Shown here piece by piece: positions 8,017 through 17,121 of a stretch of DNA of 47,752 nt. Both the position numbers and the translations under genes were made by a program. Every line of letters starts with the position of its first letter. Within the stretch, counting starts at the first letter, position 1. The stretch is taken from NCBI RefSeq assembly GCF_001808705.1, contig NZ_KV794288.1, positions 111,581-159,332 of the forward strand. The letters are read 5' to 3'. Source of the stretch: Streptococcus sp. HMSC074B11. GTDB lineage: Bacteria; Bacillota; Bacilli; Lactobacillales; Streptococcaceae. Below the pieces are notes generated by a model. It saw only the letters and a program-made list of their open reading frames with translations, ran no database searches and was not told the origin of the DNA.

Positions 8017-8634
8017 TCATTTTATAAATTTACTTGCTAACTTGTAAACTTGTTGAACCTCTTTACTCTTAACATCCCAATTACCAAGTTCTTCTTTAAT
8101 CAACTCTGGAAATTTTTTGCTAATATCCCTCAAAGCATTACCGACTGATTTTCTAACATATTCACTAGAATCTTCTTTTAATGTTGCGATTCGTTTAATA
8201 GCTTCATCTGGATTATCCTTGAAATATGGTCTACTCGTCCATATTCTCAAACCTTCTGCAACAGCTCTTCTAACATTTGGATTACTGTTTTGTAACCAGT
8301 CGTCAATAACCGGAAGAGATTTTTCATAACCTGTTTGCTTACAAAATTCATCAAATGCTTTTGCTAATACTTCTTGAACTCTCCAATTGTCATCCTTTGA
8401 AACCTCATCCCTCATGAAGATCAAAATTTCTTCATACGATGACAAATGGCCGAAGAGAAATACACTATACATTCTAACTTGATATACATTGGATTTAAAG
8501 GCTAAAAATGCTAATTCTTTAGTATACGCATTATCGTTTGATAGATAGTCAGCAAGAGCTCTTTGCTCTTCCTCTTTAAATCCATTTTCTATTAAAGAGA
8601 ATTCTTTTTCTAAATTTAAAATATATTCTTTCAT
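8017..8634 (-). CDS. HEAT-repeat protein, AlkD-like
   Basis: A 205-residue all-helical protein. Repeated helix pairs are visible (YQVRMYSVFLFGHLSSYEEI, NWRVQEVLAKAFDEF, NPNVRRAVAEGLRIW, SEYVRKSVGNALRDI). This is the pattern of HEAT repeats in DNA-alkylation-repair-type proteins. The Trp-Arg pair in GLRIWTSRP is typical of that group, but whether it has glycosylase activity cannot be judged. The ribosome site is weak (GGGGTCAAG). It is an orphan cargo gene downstream of the phosphotransferase gene on the same strand. Confidence 0.7.
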   Translation of the reverse strand: MKEYILNLEKEFSLIENGFKEEEQRALADYLSNDNAYTKELAFLAFKSNVYQVRMYSVFLFGHLSSYEEILIFMRDEVSKDDNWRVQEVLAKAFDEFCKQTGYEKSLPVIDDWLQNSNPNVRRAVAEGLRIWTSRPYFKDNPDEAIKRIATLKEDSSEYVRKSVGNALRDISKKFPELIKEELGNWDVKSKEVQQVYKLASKFIK

Positions 8635-8764
8635 GTAACTTGACCCCGAAACAACATTCCAATTTTCAAGATAATTCTCGATAGGTATCGATAAAGAATT
8701 GAATTCGTTATAATATAAGCAAATAATCTTGACATTTTCTCAAATTGATATTTAAACTCTTTTA

Positions 8765-9643
8765 TTATTCAGCCTTTTTCTCAATCAAATACCAACTAGG
8801 AATGATTTGCTTCATATCTTCATACCACTCTAGAATTTCTTTAGCTTGATGTTGCATTACTGCTATTTCTTCGATTCCGTAAGGAACAGACCATGGCAGA
8901 GCACCAACTATGTTATTTAGAATATAGATAGCGAGAAGATTCCAAAATAAATCCGGAACCTTATGATCAAAATATCCATCTATCATACCAGACGCAAAAG
9001 AGGGAGAGACTTGAGCAGACCATACAATACGATTGAATTCCTCCCAAGGATCTCCAAGATCAAATCGATCAAAGTCTATGACATAAATTTCTCCATCTTC
9101 ACCAATCATGAAATTCCCGATATGATAATCTCCATGTTGGAAAACCTGAGGTCTATCTTTTAACAATTCTCGATTTGCATTTAAATAATCAATAAAAATC
9201 TGACCATTTTCATATTGAACAGGACATTCTTTGTATTTTTTGATTTTGTCATCAATTTTACGATTAAAAAAGGATTCCCAATCTTCACGAACTTCTGTAA
9301 CAGGAAGAGAATGAATTTTTCGAAGGATACTTCCTGCTTCTACTCCGTAAGTGTATTGTTGTTCTTTTGAAACAGTTAAAATGGTTTCTCTTGCATCTTT
9401 CCCGTCTATCCATTCGTGTAAAGAATGCACTTCGTCATCACAGAGTTCTATGCTAATCGGTTTACACATCGGAACTCCAAGAGAAGCCACCTTCTCCATC
9501 ATATCAAATTCAAATTTTTTAGAATCTAACTTATCCTTATCAGAAACACGCAAGAAATAGTTTTGCTGATTTTGATCTGTCACACAATATTTTTTATCAT
9601 CTGACCAGCCTTTATTTATGGTTATCTTACTACTAAAATCCAT
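8765..9643 (-). CDS. Aminoglycoside-phosphotransferase-fold kinase
   Basis: About 292 residues. The ATG at 9643 is eight bases after GGAG and is preferred over the TTG one codon earlier. The APH catalytic loop HGDYHIGNFMI near residue 175 and the metal-binding IDFDRFDLGDP about 20 residues later are intact. The family includes aminoglycoside, macrolide and small-metabolite kinases. I cannot tell the substrate, and it may act on a metabolite rather than a drug. It sits among AAC(6')-like and other GNAT genes, so a resistance-type role deserves testing. Confidence 0.8.
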   Translation of the reverse strand: MDFSSKITINKGWSDDKKYCVTDQNQQNYFLRVSDKDKLDSKKFEFDMMEKVASLGVPMCKPISIELCDDEVHSLHEWIDGKDARETILTVSKEQQYTYGVEAGSILRKIHSLPVTEVREDWESFFNRKIDDKIKKYKECPVQYENGQIFIDYLNANRELLKDRPQVFQHGDYHIGNFMIGEDGEIYVIDFDRFDLGDPWEEFNRIVWSAQVSPSFASGMIDGYFDHKVPDLFWNLLAIYILNNIVGALPWSVPYGIEEIAVMQHQAKEILEWYEDMKQIIPSWYLIEKKAE

Positions 9644-9749
9644 CAAGCACTCTCCGATTCATTTCACAACACTTTTTGCAGTTTTCACTAGTAACCTATC
9701 CAGTTCGTCTACACTTTAGTTACCTAGATCAAGATTTAGATAATGGAAA

Positions 9750-10359
9750 CTAGTCAATTTTCTCTATGATATTTCCAAGTTTATCCAATACAAGACATGA
9801 ATGATCATTTAGTGGGATTACGGGAACATTAACGAGTTCTTCAGCTCTATCCTTATTAGCTTTATCATTCCATGAATCATAATGGACACTAATTAAAAAC
9901 TGACTAAAGAGTCCTAATCCATTTTTTTATCTTTATCTGATGATCTGAATTATCATTAGGTGAAACATAGACTTTTTCTCCTAATAATAGGGCTCCTGCA
10001 GAAAATCCTATAACTTTCGCCCCTTTATTCAGCATACGATCGATATAATTTTTGAACTGCGGATTGACGTAAGTAGCTAAATACTTTTCCGTATTTCCAC
10101 CACCGATAATAATTAGATCAGCATCTAAATAGCTATCAAAATCAATCAGCTCAGTGTCCAAAAGTAAGTAATCAGTGTTTAGATTAGGAAATTGACTTTG
10201 GAAAACTTCCGTGTACTTTTTCATATACGGTTGCCAATTTTCTCGATAAACTGTAAAAATGGCAATTCTTTCGATCTTGCTTGATGACACAATTTTATTA
10301 ACAATCGTATGGTTCTTTATCGGCGGATTTCCACCCATCAAAAAAATTTGTTCGTCCAA
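9750..10359 (-). pseudogene. Frameshifted S51-type peptidase / class I glutamine amidotransferase-like gene
   Basis: The first 151 codons end KIKKWIRTL. A minus-strand frame one base over continues GLGLFSQFLISVHYDSWND and ends LVLDKLGNIIEKID at 9750. The join lies at an A7 run near 9925. The first part has the Rossmann-like IIIGGGNTEKYL and the nucleophile elbow GFSAGALLLGE (GxSAG, as in peptidase E). The joined product would be about 200 residues, the usual size for the family. Either the gene is broken, the A7 run is a switch, or a sequencing error is present. The apparent start is TTG; an ATG eight codons later is also possible. Confidence 0.75.
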
Positions 10360-10416
10360 TCTTTCACGCTTTCTAAAGATACATAAAGTTTAAACAAGTT
10401 TATTCACGTTTCTAAA

Positions 10417-10845
10417 TTATAATTTTTTCTTAAAATGAATAATTCTATTTGCCTCCTGAAATCCAATATTGAGATGAAATCTTATAGAATCCGTATTCGT
10501 TAAAGTACAGTCACTTGCAAATTCCTTACATCCTTTATTTTTCGCCCATTCCTCACATTTTGTACAGAGATTTTTAGCAATATCCTTTAAACGATATTCC
10601 TCGTCGACAATAATCCCTTCTAAGAATCCAACAGGACTATATTTACATCCTTCAACATAATCAAATCTGAGTGAACATAGTGCTAGACCTACGATTGTGT
10701 CACCTTCAACTTCAGTAAAGATTGCAGTATTTTTGCCATTCGTATATCTTTTTACTTCATCAATAGCTTCTTTATCGGTCAATTGGGGCCATAATTGTTT
10801 CATTTGTTTAGCCATTTTTATAGAATCTTTTGTTATTCCATCCAT
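10417..10845 (-). CDS. AAC(6')-I-like aminoglycoside N-acetyltransferase
   Basis: About 142 residues. I choose the ATG at 10845, eight bases after AGGAGG; the in-frame TTG upstream overlaps that site. The protein follows the AAC(6')-I pattern: KQLWPQLTDKEA at the start, LCSLRFDYVEGC, SPVGFLEGIIV, the acetyl-CoA region VDEEYRLKDIAKNLC, and ASDCTLTNTDSIRFHLNIGF. One oddity is that the usual R-x-x-G-x-G/A loop reads RLKDIAK, which weakens the canonical CoA-binding glycines. Drug resistance is plausible from family membership but unproven. Confidence 0.75.
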   Translation of the reverse strand: MDGITKDSIKMAKQMKQLWPQLTDKEAIDEVKRYTNGKNTAIFTEVEGDTIVGLALCSLRFDYVEGCKYSPVGFLEGIIVDEEYRLKDIAKNLCTKCEEWAKNKGCKEFASDCTLTNTDSIRFHLNIGFQEANRIIHFKKKL

Positions 10846-10933
10846 ATTGATGTTCCTCCTCAAATTACAAGCAAATGTTTCGAATCACGCTGTTACTTTG
10901 TTACTCATTGGTTGATACCAATACCATCCCTTT

Positions 10934-11132
10934 CTACTTTTCGACTGTCTCAGATTGGAAGAGCAGATCCACATACTCAGCGGTTCGGACTTACCGTATC
11001 ATTTCGTCGGTTTCCCTCCTCATTCTACGAGTCCTATGCCCAGGGCACCTTCTCAACCTTCAGTCTCACCTTGTCGCATGGGCCAAACATCTACTTCTAC
11101 TTCGCTGATGACTCAGCTTGTACAAGCAGTGA
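10934..11132 (-). repeat. Paired RumA 3'-end repeat, right copy truncated
   Basis: On the minus strand SLLVQAESSAK-stop (11097-11132) and RTAEYVDLLFQSETVEK-stop (10934-10985), joined by the same spacer as the pair at 19508. The right-hand tail lacks its HVEA start because it is cut at the stop of the neighbouring GNAT gene. The break lies exactly at a gene border. Confidence 0.65.
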
Positions 11133-11133
11133 T

Positions 11134-11676
11134 TTACTTAAATGAAATCCATTCTTCTTTTGATAGACAGGTTACGTGTTCTGTACGAAGAACACCTTCC
11201 CATGCACACGGAACGTTCTCTTTTGTATGACGATAACGGAACCCGCATTTTTCCTGAACTCTCTGCGACTTTGTATTGCCGTCAAAATAACCGCACCATA
11301 ATTTCTCCAGATTCAGGTCATCAAATCCATGTCTCATCATCTCACGAACTGCTTCTGGTATCAGGCCTTGACCCCAATAGGGAACTCCTATCCAGTAACC
11401 AATCTCCGCCTCAGTATCCGGAATCCCTTTATCACTTGCAGAGCCAATCATCAGTCCTATGCTACCCACTGGCTGCATCGTTTCTTTTAAAACAATGGCG
11501 TATGTCTCAGGTGCTGAAAGATAACTTTTTATAATCTCCCTACTATTTTCAACGCTTGTATGTACTGGCCAACCTGCAATCGGACCCACCTCGGGATTAC
11601 TGGCATATTGAAATAAATCATTGGCGTCTTTTTCTTCCCATGGGCGAAGAATCAATCTTTCCGTTTCTAAAATCAT
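11134..11676 (-). CDS. RimJ/RimL-type GNAT acetyltransferase
   Basis: About 180 residues from the ATG at 11676, preceded by AAGGAGAG. It opens [20 protein letters not shown], the classic RimJ/RimL start, with acetyl-CoA binding near [17 protein letters not shown]. It continues [20 protein letters not shown] and KCGFRY. Relatives acetylate protein N-termini or small molecules; the substrate is not predictable. The stop codon lies two bases from the truncated RumA repeat, so this gene came in as part of one cargo unit. Confidence 0.8.
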   Translation of the reverse strand: MILETERLILRPWEEKDANDLFQYASNPEVGPIAGWPVHTSVENSREIIKSYLSAPETYAIVLKETMQPVGSIGLMIGSASDKGIPDTEAEIGYWIGVPYWGQGLIPEAVREMMRHGFDDLNLEKLWCGYFDGNTKSQRVQEKCGFRYRHTKENVPCAWEGVLRTEHVTCLSKEEWISFK

Positions 11677-11834
11677 TTTTCTCTCCTTAAATTCCAACTG
11701 TTTATACAATCATTTCAAATGAAGGATTTTTCATGATTTGACTCTTTGTATCAACGCTATACACTCCACATGTGCTGAGAGCTTTCTTCTATACTAATAG
11801 ACGAAAGGGTGTGAAAATGATTTTTAAATGATAC

Positions 11835-12258
11835 TGTGGAACGGAACAGTAGCCCTAGTATTGACTACTGTCGTTTCTATTCATATTGGCTATTCTAGGA
11901 CTGAGATGAAAAAATCTATAAATGCTCAGAATAAAATTGAACCCGCAAATCTCCCCAAAACAATGGTGAGTCATGTACTTGTATTATTCCGAAAAAATAC
12001 ACCTCTGGTGCAGTGAGACAAATTGGTGTATCTTATAGTGGCTTCGTAGATGAAAGCTATACTCTACTATCACTCTTTGATGATGTAGAACAAATTGAAA
12101 AAGATAATAGACTTCAGACAGCTATTGATGTTGTCAGAGAACAGTTTGGTTTTTTAGCCATACAAAAAGGAACCGTCCTAACTGAAGGTTCCAGAAATAT
12201 TGAACGCAGTAAACTTATCGGTGGTCATTCCGCGGGTGGATTGGAGGGATTAAAATGA
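11835..12258 (+). pseudogene. C-terminal remnant of a UmuC/ImpB-type Y-family polymerase
   Basis: Two plus-strand frames join into one product: ALVLTTVVSIHIGYSRTEMK up to VLVLFRK, then (after a one-base loss in an A-run near 12000) AVRQIGVSYSGFVDES to IERSKLIGGHSAGGLEGLK. This is the little-finger end of streptococcal UmuC/ImpB proteins, which end SRLIGGHxAGGLEGLK. The catalytic palm is missing. The stop overlaps the next gene's ATG. It is a leftover of a UV-response operon of a conjugative element. Confidence 0.8.
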
Positions 12259-12590
12259 AACAAGAAAAAAATACAGTACAATTTTCAGAAATCCGTAGCA
12301 AAGGATGTAATGATATTGAAATGCTTGAAAGATTTTTACATGGAATCGTTGAAACAGCAACTTCAAAACTTCGTCAGAGAAAACTCAAAACAACTGAAAT
12401 ATCGATACGACTAGTACATGCTAAATCTGAAAACCGATTACCATTGGAATTTACATTTAGCATTAAGCCAACAAGCTCATCTGTGATAATCTATACTGAG
12501 GTAATCAATCGCTTTAAAGAATGTTACACAGGTGGGGGAATTCAAGGTTTTACGATTCAATTTGATAAAAATACCCTTGCCTCTGCATAG
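12255..12590 (+). CDS. UmuC-operon accessory protein (hypothetical)
   Basis: A 111-residue protein whose ATG overlaps the UmuC remnant stop (ATGA), with GGAGGG upstream. It starts MKQEKNTVQFSEIRSKGCND and has the segment SKLRQRKLKTTEISIRLVHA. I know it only as a small protein next to umuC-like genes in streptococcal elements, and its function is unknown. With 12603 and 12958 it forms a plus-strand operon convergent with msr(D). Confidence 0.6.
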   Translation: MKQEKNTVQFSEIRSKGCNDIEMLERFLHGIVETATSKLRQRKLKTTEISIRLVHAKSENRLPLEFTFSIKPTSSSVIIYTEVINRFKECYTGGGIQGFTIQFDKNTLASA

Positions 12591-12602
12591 AAAGGATTTG
12601 AT

Positions 12603-12971
12603 ATGATTGACCGTTCATATTTACCATTTCAATCAGCAAGAGAGTACCAGGATACAAAGATGCAAAAATGGATGGGCTTTTTCCTATCTGAACATGCATC
12701 AGCACTCTCTGATGATACAAACAAAGTAACGTACATGTCTGACTTATCACTAGAGAAGAAATTATTACTCCTCAGTCAAGTATACGCCGGGCAGCTACGC
12801 ACACGCATTCAAGTGATTGAAAAAAACAAGCGTGTTTCCTACACTGGAACAATACCAAGTCTGACCAAAGATTTCATTTTGATAAAAACTACAACAGGTC
12901 ACATCAATTTGAAATTAAAAGACATTATTAGTATTGAACTTGTCGAGGAGGTGCTCTATGAATCAGCTTGA
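12603..12971 (+). CDS. YolD-like protein
   Basis: A 122-residue protein with AAAGGA before the ATG. It begins MIDRSYLPFQSAREYQDTKM followed by QKWMGFFLSEH, resembling the N-terminus of YolD-like proteins, in which D-R-x-x-x-K-W-x-x-F precedes a small beta domain. The end (NLKLKDIISIELVEE) forms strands. YolD-like genes commonly accompany Y-family polymerase genes, fitting the UmuC remnant upstream. It overlaps the start of the next gene by 14 bases. Confidence 0.65.
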   Translation: MIDRSYLPFQSAREYQDTKMQKWMGFFLSEHASALSDDTNKVTYMSDLSLEKKLLLLSQVYAGQLRTRIQVIEKNKRVSYTGTIPSLTKDFILIKTTTGHINLKLKDIISIELVEEVLYESA

Positions 12972-13257
12972 GTTTCAGCGTAATCACCTACAAATGGACT
13001 ATTATAGCGAGAGCTACCAAGATTTTGAACGTGACTTCTACCGCTACTCTAACATGAATATTCCATTGACCTTCCTAACTGATGATATCCTAAAAACAAT
13101 GGCGACTTCACGTAAGAATTACTTTGTCCTCAATAAGGAAAAGTCCAGAGATAACCGCGATCACTTCTTCATATTTGAAGTAAGTACCGTAGATGAGAAT
13201 CCGCTAATCTATCATTATACATATAAGAAAACTACAATATATTTAGCAGAAAAATAG
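12958..13257 (+). CDS. Hypothetical protein of the UmuC operon (DUF5960-like)
   Basis: About 99 residues. GAGGAGGTG sits six bases before the ATG at 12958, which decides the start over the upstream TTG. It reads MNQLEFQRNHLQMDYYSESY and later PLTFLTDDILKTMATSRKNY, matching by eye the DUF5960 type of small streptococcal proteins. It overlaps the end of the YolD-like gene, so coupled translation is likely. Function unknown. A strong terminator follows. Confidence 0.6.
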   Translation: MNQLEFQRNHLQMDYYSESYQDFERDFYRYSNMNIPLTFLTDDILKTMATSRKNYFVLNKEKSRDNRDHFFIFEVSTVDENPLIYHYTYKKTTIYLAEK

Positions 13258-13286
13258 GAGCAGTTCAATTGACTGTTCCTATTTTT
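13251..13286. terminator. Bidirectional terminator between the UmuC operon and msr(D)
   Basis: AAATAGGAGCAGT and ACTGTTCCTATTT pair around a short loop, with A-rich sequence on one side and T-rich on the other. It ends the plus-strand UmuC-operon genes and could also stop readthrough from msr(D). Confidence 0.75.
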
Positions 13287-13374
13287 AATATTCATAAAAT
13301 CTAAAGTCTTTATACTCTTTAACAATGGAGTCGCCAACCAGAACAGACTATACTGACCAGCGACTACCTTAAAT

Positions 13375-14838
13375 TTAATGTTTCAGATTTATTTTCTTAT
13401 CTCTAATTTCATAAACTACATCTGCTACATTTTCGAGTAATCGTTTATCGTGGGTGATAAACACGATAGTTCCGGTGTACTCCTTCATTAGTATTTCCAA
13501 AGCCTCTAAACTTGGTATGTCAAGGAAGTTACTGGGTTCATCCATTATTAGGATGTTATATCTACCCATGAGCATTTTAGCAAGCAACAATTTTATAATT
13601 TCTCCACCGCTTAAAACAGATAAACTTTTTCCAATATCGTTCTGTTTGAACCCCATAGATGCTAGCACTGAACGAATTTCTGATATATTGTAGTCACAAT
13701 CCTTCTGCATAAACTCCATAACATTCTGATTACTGTTGTACTTGTAACCATTCTGTGCAAAGTAACCTATTTTTGCCTTAGGCGAAATAGAAATTCCTTC
13801 TTCATGGTTTAAGATCATTTGGATTAAAGTTGTTTTTCCGATTCCATTACCACCAGTTAACGCCACTTTTGCTCCTAACGGAATTTGAAAAGATGCATTT
13901 TCAAACAGAGCCTTATCCCCAAATACTTTATTAATTTCTGCACCGACTATAGGGTATGGATTATGGAGCTCCAATGCTTTACTTTGCCTGAAACGAATTC
14001 TGCGAATGCCTTCCGGAGCTTCTACTTTTCCTAAGGCCGCAATCCTGTGCTCTAGGGTTTTAGCAGCATTATACATCTTTTTTTCCTTACTTCCTATTGA
14101 TTTTTGATGAGCTAAACGCCCTCCGTCTTCAGTACTTTTTTTCTTTGAAGAACCTTTTGCCTTCTGTTCTATTTTACGAGCCTGTTTTCGCTTTTCCTCC
14201 GCAGCCCTTTCCAATCGGGCACGTTCCGCAATAAATTGTTCGTATTCTGCAGCTTGGCTCTTACGTTCTTCCTCTTTCTGACGAAGATAATCAGAATAGT
14301 TTCCCCAATACTCAGTGATTTTGCCATCTTTCAGTTCCCATATTTTATCTACTATTTCATCAAGAAAATAGCGGTCATGGCTAATAACTAACAGTGCACC
14401 TGTAAAATATTTTAGCTGTCCTATTAGAAAATCAATTCCTTCACGGTCTAAATGGCTCGTAGGTTCATCCGCTAAAATACCATGAACCTGTGCCGATAAG
14501 GCCTGTGCTATTTTAAGCCTTGTTTCTTCACCACCGCTCATAGTCTGTATATTTAATTGCTCAACACCTAGCTTGCCTACAAGTGCAAAATCTTTTTCCT
14601 CCTGCAGAGTTACTTCGTCCAACTGGGGAATATAGGCAAGTTCACCCAGACGATTCATTTTACATCCTGGGGGAGTTAATTCTCCTAAAAGTACCCTGAG
14701 TAAAGTGCTTTTTCCAGCACCATTTGCTCCTACTAAACCAATACGGTCATAATCATATACTTCTAATTCATTTATATCTAAAACATCGCGTCCTTTGAAT
14801 TCCACACGAATGTCTTTTGCTTTTAATATTAATTCCAT
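13375..14838 (-). CDS. msr(D): Msr(D)-type ABC-F ribosomal protection protein
   Basis: 487 residues, the usual length of Msr(D) (also called Mel). Two ABC domains: Walker [12 protein letters not shown], signature [15 protein letters not shown] and Walker [12 protein letters not shown] in the first; [26 protein letters not shown] and [12 protein letters not shown] in the second. A long charged linker of about 85 residues ([20 protein letters not shown]) lies between them. There is no membrane segment, as expected for ABC-F. Such proteins dislodge macrolides from the ribosome. It is cotranscribed with the mef gene upstream. The start has AGGAGG before ATG. Confidence 0.93.
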
Positions 14839-14957
14839 AACATTTCCTCCTGTCTATAATCGCATGCTTTCATTTGCTTGTATGCAGGGAAAACCCTGCG
14901 ATTTTAGCAGGAAGAGTTACATGAAAATAAGATACATAAATATTCCTCCAATATTGT

Positions 14958-16175
14958 TTATTTTAAATCTAATTTTCTAACCTCAGTTATCATTTGGCAA
15001 ACTATAGCAATGCCAATAATTAAAATACCTGATAGTAAAAACCAATGATTTACACCGATTTTATCAGCAAAGAATCCAGAAAGAATTAACCCAATTGGCA
15101 TAGCAAGTGACATGATACTTCCGATCAAAGAAAATACACGTCCTAAATATTCAGGCTTAATTTTCTCCTGAAAAAGAGCTGTTTGCACACCGCTATAAAA
15201 TGGCACCGAAAGCCCCATTATTGCACAGCAAACTACGAATATTACAAATCCATTTGGAGGAAGTATTCCCGAAACGGCTAAACTGGTCCCCATTATAAAA
15301 AATGAACTTGTTATTAGTAATACATGCTTTTCGAAGCCCCCTAATCTTCCTAATAATAAGCCTCCTGCTAGCATCCCAAATGCAAAGGAAATTTCCGTAA
15401 TAGAAATATGCACAGGCGTTCCATTAAAGTGTTCCATGCTTATTAAAGGAAATAGTGCATTGATTGGCATATAAACAAAAGTATATAGTGTTCCTAAGAG
15501 TAATAAGGCAAACAATCCTTTGTTTTGTCTCAGAACCACAACTCCTTCTTTCATCTCCCTTATGAAATTTGGTTCTAAACTTTGCACTTGATTACCCAGC
15601 TTAGGTATACGTACAATTGCTACCGTAATAGATGCAATCACAGCACCCAATACGTCGATGGCAATAATAGCATTTAAATCCCAAACGGAGTATAAGAGTG
15701 CTGCAACTGCCGGACTAACAATATAGCTTATAGACTGCAAAGACTGACTATAGCCTGCGCATTTCGTTAGCTGTTCTTCTGGTACTAAAAGTGGTGTAAC
15801 CGCATTGAGTGCTGGGGTATGAAAAGCTGTTCCAATGCTACGGATAAACAATACTATCATAATCATCCAGACAGGTAGCTCCATACAGAATGCAACAATA
15901 GCAAGCACTGCACCAGCTGCTGCGATAATTAAATCGGCACCAATCATTATCTTCTTCCTATCATGACGATCCACTAGCACACCAATGGCAGGTCCCAAAA
16001 TCGCATAGGGTAAAAAACCTACTAATGAAGCCATAGACAAGACCATCGCAGATCCTGTTTTTTCTGTAAGGTAAAAAATAATCGCCATTTGCAGGATGGC
16101 ACTAGTGATTAATGATACTGCTTGCCCTGCCCATATTGCATAAAATTTTCGTTTCCAATTGTTGTATTTTTCCAT
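14958..16175 (-). CDS. mef: Mef macrolide efflux MFS transporter
   Basis: 405 residues, exactly the length of Mef(A)/Mef(E), with about 12 membrane helices. It begins MEKYNNWKRKFYAIWAGQAV and contains the MFS loop GVLVDRHDRKKIMI. It is a proton-driven exporter of 14- and 15-membered macrolides. AGGAG precedes the ATG. It is followed by msr(D) after 119 bases, the standard order, and preceded by the MTASMRLR leader and attenuator. I cannot separate the mef(A) and mef(E) alleles by reading alone. Confidence 0.93.
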   Translation of the reverse strand: MEKYNNWKRKFYAIWAGQAVSLITSAILQMAIIFYLTEKTGSAMVLSMASLVGFLPYAILGPAIGVLVDRHDRKKIMIGADLIIAAAGAVLAIVAFCMELPVWMIMIVLFIRSIGTAFHTPALNAVTPLLVPEEQLTKCAGYSQSLQSISYIVSPAVAALLYSVWDLNAIIAIDVLGAVIASITVAIVRIPKLGNQVQSLEPNFIREMKEGVVVLRQNKGLFALLLLGTLYTFVYMPINALFPLISMEHFNGTPVHISITEISFAFGMLAGGLLLGRLGGFEKHVLLITSSFFIMGTSLAVSGILPPNGFVIFVVCCAIMGLSVPFYSGVQTALFQEKIKPEYLGRVFSLIGSIMSLAMPIGLILSGFFADKIGVNHWFLLSGILIIGIAIVCQMITEVRKLDLK

Positions 16176-16242
16176 TTATATTATCTCCTGCATATTATTT
16201 TGCTTGAATTTCTATTTTGAATAGCATTCTAGGCAATAAAAA

Positions 16243-16281
16243 ATGCAGGCCAAACCCCACAATGTGGCTTTTGGTCTGCAT
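16243..16281 (-). terminator. Attenuator hairpin upstream of mef
   Basis: ATGCAGACCAAAAGCCACA pairs with TGTGGGGTTTGGCCTGCAT around a tight loop, followed by six T on the minus strand. It lies between the leader peptide and mef. In the published model of the mef operon, ribosome stalling on the leader changes the folding so that transcription passes this terminator. Confidence 0.85.
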
Positions 16282-16395
16282 ACATACAATTTGGAAACAT
16301 TCATATTAAAGACATAGTTAAATAAAGGTATAGTTAAATAACCAATATCCTCACCGTAACTAATGAATGCTCAATATCGTATAAATAAGCACAAC

Positions 16396-16427
16396 AAAAA
16401 AGCCTATCATCGGGTATAGATTCTGCT
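16396..16427 (-). terminator. Second hairpin in the mef leader
   Basis: On the minus strand AGCAGAATCTATACCCGATG folds with ATAGGCT and is followed by T residues. It lies just downstream of the MTASMRLR leader ORF, so it could be an alternative attenuator or part of the antiterminator pairing. Confidence 0.55.
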
Positions 16428-16442
16428 TTTTTTATTGCCAGC

Positions 16443-16469
16443 TTATCTTAAACGCATTGAGGCTGTCAT
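16443..16469 (-). CDS. Mef/Msr leader peptide MTASMRLR
   Basis: Eight codons, ATG ACA GCC TCA ATG CGT and so on, giving MTASMRLR then TAA, with GGAGGAACC upstream. This matches the leader peptide known to sense macrolides in front of mef(E)/mel. Its ribosome stalls on the RLR end in the presence of drug. Two hairpins follow before mef. Too short to be found by length-based gene finding. Confidence 0.92.
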   Translation of the reverse strand: MTASMRLR

Positions 16470-16509
16470 AGTTTCGGTTCCTCCTACATCTTTGTTTATA
16501 TCAATTTAT

Positions 16510-16538
16510 AGTATAACACAACAAGATGATATGTTCAA
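16510..16538 (-). promoter_or_regulatory. mef-msr(D) operon promoter
   Basis: Minus-strand -35 TTGAAC (16533-16538) and -10 TATACT (16510-16515) with an exact 17-base spacer, about 40 bases ahead of the leader peptide start. Confidence 0.8.
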
Positions 16539-16560
16539 TATAAAAGTTATGGAATGAGAC

Positions 16561-16731
16561 TCATACTTCCAATTCGATGCCAGATTTAAAGGATATGACG
16601 AAGTTTTCTTCATAGACTGTAACGCTCTGGATTATCTTCCTTAGTAGCAAGCGATTAGCTTTCACAAAATCTTCTGTTTGTAGTTTTAAAAATTCTTCAG
16701 GATTTTCTAACTCAACCTCAAAATATTTCAT
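16561..16731 (-). pseudogene. C-terminal scrap of a large serine recombinase
   Basis: A 56-codon ORF from the ATG at 16731, with GAGGGAA upstream. The end reads FVKANRLLLRKIIQSVTVYE then NFVISFKSGIELEV. Large serine recombinases typically end with IxxIxVxxxxxIxFKxGxExxV, so this looks like the last part of such an integrase. It lies close to RumA tails, as does the intact recombinase at 30918, and fits as the remnant of the element that brought in the macrolide genes. Confidence 0.6.
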
Positions 16732-16788
16732 TTTACATTCCCTCATTTCATTTATTGATAAATTGAGTTTGCAAAAAAGAGTGGACAA

Positions 16789-17072
16789 TTTTTGTCTACT
16801 CTTAACCTTTAAAATAGTTTTTTTTAATCGATTTGAAGTTGCCTAAATTATTACTTATTCGGTAAAATGAAGTATTGCTTTCAACAGATTTCCTTCAACT
16901 ACACTTCACTTGATTCAAACAAGGTGGGTACATTTCTATTCCCACAAACTCCTTGTCAATGGAAACAAACACGTACCCACAGGGTAAATGGAAATAGAAA
17001 CTGATAATTTCTAGCTATCACTTCTACTCATTCCAAAAATTTTCTCACTCTGATACTTACCCACCATAAAGC
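16789..17072. other. Intergenic stretch, no gene seen
   Basis: No ORF with a ribosome site. GTGGGTACA near 16923 and TACCCAC near 16975 form a loose inverted repeat spanning about 60 bases. Nothing else is recognised. Confidence 0.4.
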
Positions 17073-17096
17073 AAAAAGCCTTGCAATCAAGGCTTT
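17073..17096 (-). terminator. Terminator of the RumA tail (copy 2)
   Basis: AAAGCCTTGATTGCAAGGCTTT then T residues on the minus strand, directly after the RumA-tail stop at 17122. Same hairpin as at 7691. Confidence 0.75.
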
Positions 17097-17121
17097 CATT
17101 ATCCCTTTCGTTCAAAGGTTT

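Noticed and set aside
10795..11534. Several overlapping plus-strand ORFs
   Set aside because: All lie antisense to the two acetyltransferase genes or across the RumA repeat and have no ribosome site or motif.
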